A stretch of 64,000 bases of DNA, taken from assembly GCF_026153355.1 (NCBI RefSeq), contig NZ_CP110636.1, positions 5,270,001-5,334,000 on the forward strand, given 5' to 3'. A program made the translations under genes and the position numbers. This DNA is from Streptomyces endophytica. Its GTDB lineage: Bacteria; Actinomycetota; Actinomycetes; Streptomycetales; Streptomycetaceae. The notes under the pieces are model-generated. The model saw nothing but the letters and a program-made list of their open reading frames with translations. It was not told the origin of the DNA and did no database searches. Each line of letters begins with the position of its first letter. Positions within the stretch are counted from its first letter, which is position 1. This document shows, piece after piece, positions 60,867 through 64,000 of this stretch.

Positions 60867-61459
60867 TCACATATAGCCGCGTTTACCTACATTCTTGGGC
60901 ATCCTAGTGGGCTGCCTGGTCTCCCCGGAACGACCTGGCCACGGCGCGGTGTGGGCGACGTCTTGGGGGCTCGCGTCCGGAGCACGTACCAGCAGGAAGC
61001 GGTGGAGGAGCGGCCCGAGGATGCCGACGACGGCGGTCAGGCCGGCCGCGATGGCGAGGTCGGGGTGGTCGAGCGAGCCGTCCAGCAGCCAGCCGGCGCC
61101 GAGCGCGAGGGCGAGCAAGGAGATCTTGGCGACGGCCAGCCGGACGAACGACAGGTGGGGCCGGTGGGACGGCGCCTGGCGGTGCGGGGCCCGGTGATCC
61201 GTGCGTCGGGCCGTACGGCGTCGGCGGGCGAGGTGCCACAGCGGGCGGCGACGAACAGGAGGACCAGCAGCTTCGCCGCGTGCTCCCAGGGCGGCGTGCC
61301 CTCGTTCAGGGCCCAGGCGGTGCCCAGCACGAGCCCAGCGGCGAGGTAGGCGAGGTAGGGCGTGGCCAGGTGCCTCCTGCCGGGGCCCGGGGCGGCGGGC
61401 CGAGATGTCGGAGCGCGGTTGAGGGGGCCGGGCGGAGGGTGGCGCGTGGTTGTGGGCAT
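60867..61459 (-). CDS. Small four-helix membrane protein, frame broken once
   Basis: About 197 residues if one base is restored. The first part (Pro/Arg-rich tail, then LATPYLAYLAAGLVLGTAWA and AAKLLVLLFVAARCG) is in one frame; the second (HLSFVRLAVAKISLLALALG, AIAAGLTAVVGILGPLLHRF) is in another. The change is at the GGGG run 61157-61160 and one added base makes a continuous protein with four hydrophobic helices. Hypothetical; weakly like small DUF-type actinobacterial membrane proteins. Ends 87 bases before the NAD kinase start on the same strand. Confidence 0.65.
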
Positions 61460-61580
61460 GGCTGCCTCCGGGGCTGATGCGGCGGCGGAGCGAGCGATGG
61501 GTGGGGTGGCGTGGGGGCCCAGGGGGCGGGGTGGGGTGGACGATGCCGGGTCGCCTGCTCAGCCGCCGGGCGGAGGGGCG

Positions 61581-62819
61581 TCAGCCGAGTGAGAGCGGGA
61601 GACGGCGCAGGCCGCGGAGGGTGATGTGGTCCTTCCATTCGGGTTCGCCGGCCAGACGGAGCTGTGGGGCGCGCTGGAGCAGCGTCCGCAGCGCGATCCG
61701 CGTTTCGAGGCGGGCGAGCGGAGCACCGAGGCAGAAGTGGATGCCCTGGCCGAACGCGAGGTGCCGTACGGGCGTGCGTCCGAGGTCGAGCCGCTCGGGG
61801 TGCTCGTATGCCGCGGGGTCCCGGTTGGCCGCGCCGACCAGCAGCAACAGCGTGCTGCCCGCCGGCACCGGGACCCCGGCGACCTCGGCGTCCTGCAGGG
61901 CGAAGCGGACGGTGAGCTGGACCGGCGAGTCGTAGCGCAGCAGCTCCTCGACCGCGTTGTCGGTCAGGTCCGGGTCGCTGCGCAGCCGTTCCAGTTGGTC
62001 GGGGTGGCGCAGCAGGGCGAGGGTGCCGTTGCCGATCAGGTTGACGGTGGTTTCGTGGCCGGCGATGAGCAACAGCGTGCAGGTGGCCAGCAGTTCGTTC
62101 TCGGTGAGGGTGTCACCGCCGTCGTGCACGCCGACCAGTGCCGACAGCAGGTCGTCACCCGGTGCGCGACGCCGCTCGACGACGAGTTCGCGCAGGTAGT
62201 CGGTGAACTCCCGGCGGGCCTGCGCCTCTTGTTCGGCGGCGCCGGGCGGGAGGAGGAAGTCGGGGACCAGAGCACGCGCCACCGCGTGCGACCACATCAG
62301 CATCCGGTGGCGGTCGGCATCGGGCACGCCGAGCAGTTCGCTGATCACCGCTACGGGCAGGGGCGTGGCGAGGCCCTCGATGAGGTCGACCGGCTCGGGC
62401 GCGCGCTCCATGGCGGTGAACAGCTCGGCGGTGAGCTCCTCGATCCGCGGTGCCAGCAGCTCCACCCGGCGCCGGGTGAATGCCTGGGATACCAGGGAGC
62501 GCAGCCGGGTGTGGCTGGGCGGATTGAGGCCCAGGAAGCCGCGCACGGGGCGGCCGTCGTCATCGACCAGCACTTCGAGCGCCGGGCGGGCCCGGCCGGC
62601 GAAGCGGGGGTCGTCGGTTTCCGCGTGCCCGAACCGCCCGTCGCGCAGGACCGCGGCACAGTCCTCGTACCGGGTGAGCACGAAGAGCTGCTCGTCGAGG
62701 CGCGCCAGCGGCGCCTGCGTGCGCCAGCGGGAGTAGAGCGGGTAGGGGTCGGCCTGATGACGCGGGTCGAGCAGGTCCTGGAGTGACGGCAGTGCGGCCG
62801 TGGCGTCGACGTGGGTCAT
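61581..62819 (-). CDS. Cytochrome P450, TetR-controlled
   Basis: 412 residues, CYP105/107-like layout. Motifs: AGHETT (253-258), ELLR (E292-R295) and FGQGIHFCLG with heme-ligand Cys363. ATG 62819 overlaps the stop of the TetR gene (ATGA at 62816-62819), so it is co-translated with its probable repressor. No ferredoxin nearby. Likely xenobiotic or secondary-metabolite oxidation; not related to the NRPS P450 by context. Confidence 0.92.
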   Translation of the reverse strand: MTHVDATAALPSLQDLLDPRHQADPYPLYSRWRTQAPLARLDEQLFVLTRYEDCAAVLRDGRFGHAETDDPRFAGRARPALEVLVDDDGRPVRGFLGLNPPSHTRLRSLVSQAFTRRRVELLAPRIEELTAELFTAMERAPEPVDLIEGLATPLPVAVISELLGVPDADRHRMLMWSHAVARALVPDFLLPPGAAEQEAQARREFTDYLRELVVERRRAPGDDLLSALVGVHDGGDTLTENELLATCTLLLIAGHETTVNLIGNGTLALLRHPDQLERLRSDPDLTDNAVEELLRYDSPVQLTVRFALQDAEVAGVPVPAGSTLLLLVGAANRDPAAYEHPERLDLGRTPVRHLAFGQGIHFCLGAPLARLETRIALRTLLQRAPQLRLAGEPEWKDHITLRGLRRLPLSLG

Positions 62820-63616
62820 CGGTTCTCCTCGTCGTGCTCGGGCGAGTTGGGGGGTGTCGGCTCGGCTGGTTGAGCCGGGATCGCGGGTGCGGTGGCCTCC
62901 GCGACCGGGGTTCCGGGCGCGGTGGCCGCGGGACGCCGGGTATCGGCTGCGGTGGCCCCCGGGAGCGGGGTACCGGCCGCGGTGCCGTTGGCCGCGATGC
63001 CGGCGAACAGCCACCGCATCGCCTGGCCCAGCAGCTCGTCCGGCACGCTGGCCGGGTCGATCCGGCGCTGGCGCAGCAGCCCCTGGAAGAGCGCCATCGC
63101 GATGGTGGCGACCGCATCGGCGGACACGGTCGGCGGCGCCCCGATGTGCTCCAGCGCTGTGCCCATGAGGCTCGACAGCTCGGCCCGGGGCCCGCGCAGC
63201 TCCTCCGCCAGCGTTTCCAGCAGCGGGGGGTTGCGCACCGCGTAGAGCCAGAATTCGGCCTGGAGGGGAGCGAAGTCCGGGTCCTTGTCGGCGGCGTTCG
63301 CCAGCAGCCGGCCGAGCGCCGGGACCGGGTCGTCGCCGGTCTGCGCGTGGGCCACGATCTCGGTCGCCCGGGACACCTGCTCGCTCGCGCGTTCCTTGAG
63401 CAGCTCCACGAACAGCCGGTCCTTGCTGCCGAAGTTCGAGTAGACCGCGCCGATGGAGAATCCCGCCGCCTCGGCGATCTCCTCCACGGAGGCACCGGCG
63501 AACCCCTTGCGCGCGTACGTACGCGCCGCGGCATCGAGCAGCAGCCGTCTGGTGCGGGCCTTGGCCTCCGCCCTGGTCGGTCGGCGCTTCGGGGAGTGAT
63601 CGGCATCCGCACTCAT
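62816..63616 (-). CDS. TetR-family regulator with Ala/Pro-rich C-terminal tail
   Basis: 266 residues, longer than the usual 190-220. N-terminal HTH (VEEIAEAAGFSIGAVYSNFG), ligand domain to about residue 205, then a low-complexity tail rich in Ala, Pro and Thr with a repeated PGTP/PGAT-like pattern (about 210-266). ATG 63616 has GGAAG close upstream; GTG 63625 is possible. Two operator-like repeats lie 17-48 bases before the start. Confidence 0.9.
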   Translation of the reverse strand: MSADADHSPKRRPTRAEAKARTRRLLLDAAARTYARKGFAGASVEEIAEAAGFSIGAVYSNFGSKDRLFVELLKERASEQVSRATEIVAHAQTGDDPVPALGRLLANAADKDPDFAPLQAEFWLYAVRNPPLLETLAEELRGPRAELSSLMGTALEHIGAPPTVSADAVATIAMALFQGLLRQRRIDPASVPDELLGQAMRWLFAGIAANGTAAGTPLPGATAADTRRPAATAPGTPVAEATAPAIPAQPAEPTPPNSPEHDEENR

Positions 63617-63632
63617 GTCTTCCACACTACGG

Positions 63633-63664
63633 ATAGTGGTCGCTATGTCAATAGTCGCCGCTAT
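63633..63664 (-). promoter_or_regulatory. Tandem operator pair for the TetR-P450 unit
   Basis: ATAGTGGTCGCTAT (63633-63646) and ATAGTCGCCGCTAT (63651-63664) are two 14-base inverted repeats with identical ATAG/CTAT arms and similar centres, 18 bases apart. Position directly before the TetR gene fits autorepression by two dimers. Confidence 0.75.
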
Positions 63665-63794
63665 CTCAAGGCCCGGTCATCGGTGCGGCGGGTCGCCGCC
63701 TGCTGGACGGGGAGGGGCATCTTCGACGCGGGCATGGCAGGCCCTCGCGGGGGCAAGCACGTCTCCACCGACGAAGCGGCCGCACAGGCCCACG

Positions 63795-63857
63795 AGTTCG
63801 TCACGGGGGCAGACCCACAGTTCGTCACGGGGACAGACCCAACAGTTCGTCACGGGG
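63795..63857. repeat. Three-copy direct repeat
   Basis: AGTTCGTCACGGGG occurs at 63795, 63819 and 63844 with related CAGACCCA tails, period 24-25 bases. It lies in the roughly 280-base gap between the TetR operators and the last gene. Not in a recognisable coding frame. Confidence 0.65.
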
Positions 63858-63945
63858 GAGGATCCGGCGGCCACGTACAAGCCCTGACACCGGTTCAGCC
63901 AGGCCACTCGCCGGCCGCGCGCACGGGCTCCGTAAAGTGTGGGCC

Positions 63946-64000
63946 ATGTCGGCGGAATCCCCCCTCATACAGAGCATGCGTTCGGCCGTTGCCGCGGCGC
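63946..64000 (+). CDS. Start of a further gene, cut by the right edge
   Basis: Eighteen codons are visible (MSAESPLIQSMRSAVAAA). The opening resembles Streptomyces AAA-ATPases with an N-terminal tetratricopeptide region, but this is too short for a firm call. No strong ribosome site is seen before ATG 63946. Confidence 0.4.
   Translation, partial: MSAESPLIQSMRSAVAAA

Noticed and set aside
63795..63857. CRISPR array.
   Set aside because: Only three imperfect copies with about 10-base spacers and no cas genes.

Overview
The window is high-GC actinobacterial chromosome, almost certainly Streptomyces. The GC-rich third codon positions, a chaplin, a class F sortase, a paired CrcB fluoride exporter and frequent ATGA/GTGA overlaps all fit. 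It combines the end of a large non-ribosomal peptide (NRP) cluster, a rifamycin-resistance gene, a compact radical-SAM RiPP locus and a mostly ordinary chromosomal flank.

Region 1 (1-31844, all minus strand): one leftward operon of cytochrome P450, a stand-alone serine hydrolase of the penicillin-binding-protein-type thioesterase kind (SurE-like), NRPS A and NRPS B. NRPS A has five modules: A-T / C-A-T-E / C-A-T-E / C-A-T-E / C-A-T. NRPS B has C-A-T-E / C-A-T / C-A and runs off the left edge. At least eight residues are specified, with D residues predicted at positions 2, 3, 4 and 6. Residue 7 has a textbook Thr code, residue 3 looks like Val, and residues 6 and 8 have acidic, basic-substrate-like pockets. 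The free-standing hydrolase suggests head-to-tail cyclisation in trans. The NRPS frames are broken seven times, always by loss of one base.

Region 2 (31845-36930): a 1.2 kb leader with a perfect inverted repeat, then cyclophilin, a LysR regulator and a secreted M9-type collagenase.

Region 3 (36967-38472): a Rox-type rifampicin monooxygenase, preceded by a 23-bp inverted repeat that matches the rifamycin-associated element (RAE).

Region 4 (38676-44924): a probable RiPP operon. It encodes an MFS exporter, an S9/prolyl-oligopeptidase-type peptidase (frame broken twice), a 39-residue precursor-like peptide, a strong hairpin, a B12-binding radical SAM enzyme with a CX7CX2C cluster motif, and a small DUF5825-like partner. 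This is the best candidate here for an undescribed system.

Region 5 (45211-64000): a small secreted protein and class F sortase with a 14-bp tandem array at the sortase start; a CrcB / DUF190 / CrcB fluoride module; a divergent MFS-AraC pair; a membrane PP2C phosphatase; a methyltransferase-Nudix fusion; a chaplin with a His-rich tail; a TetR-hydrolase pair; two beta-propeller proteins; NAD kinase; a frameshifted membrane protein; a TetR-P450 pair with tandem operators; and the start of one more gene. No rRNA, tRNA, CRISPR array or insertion sequence was recognised.
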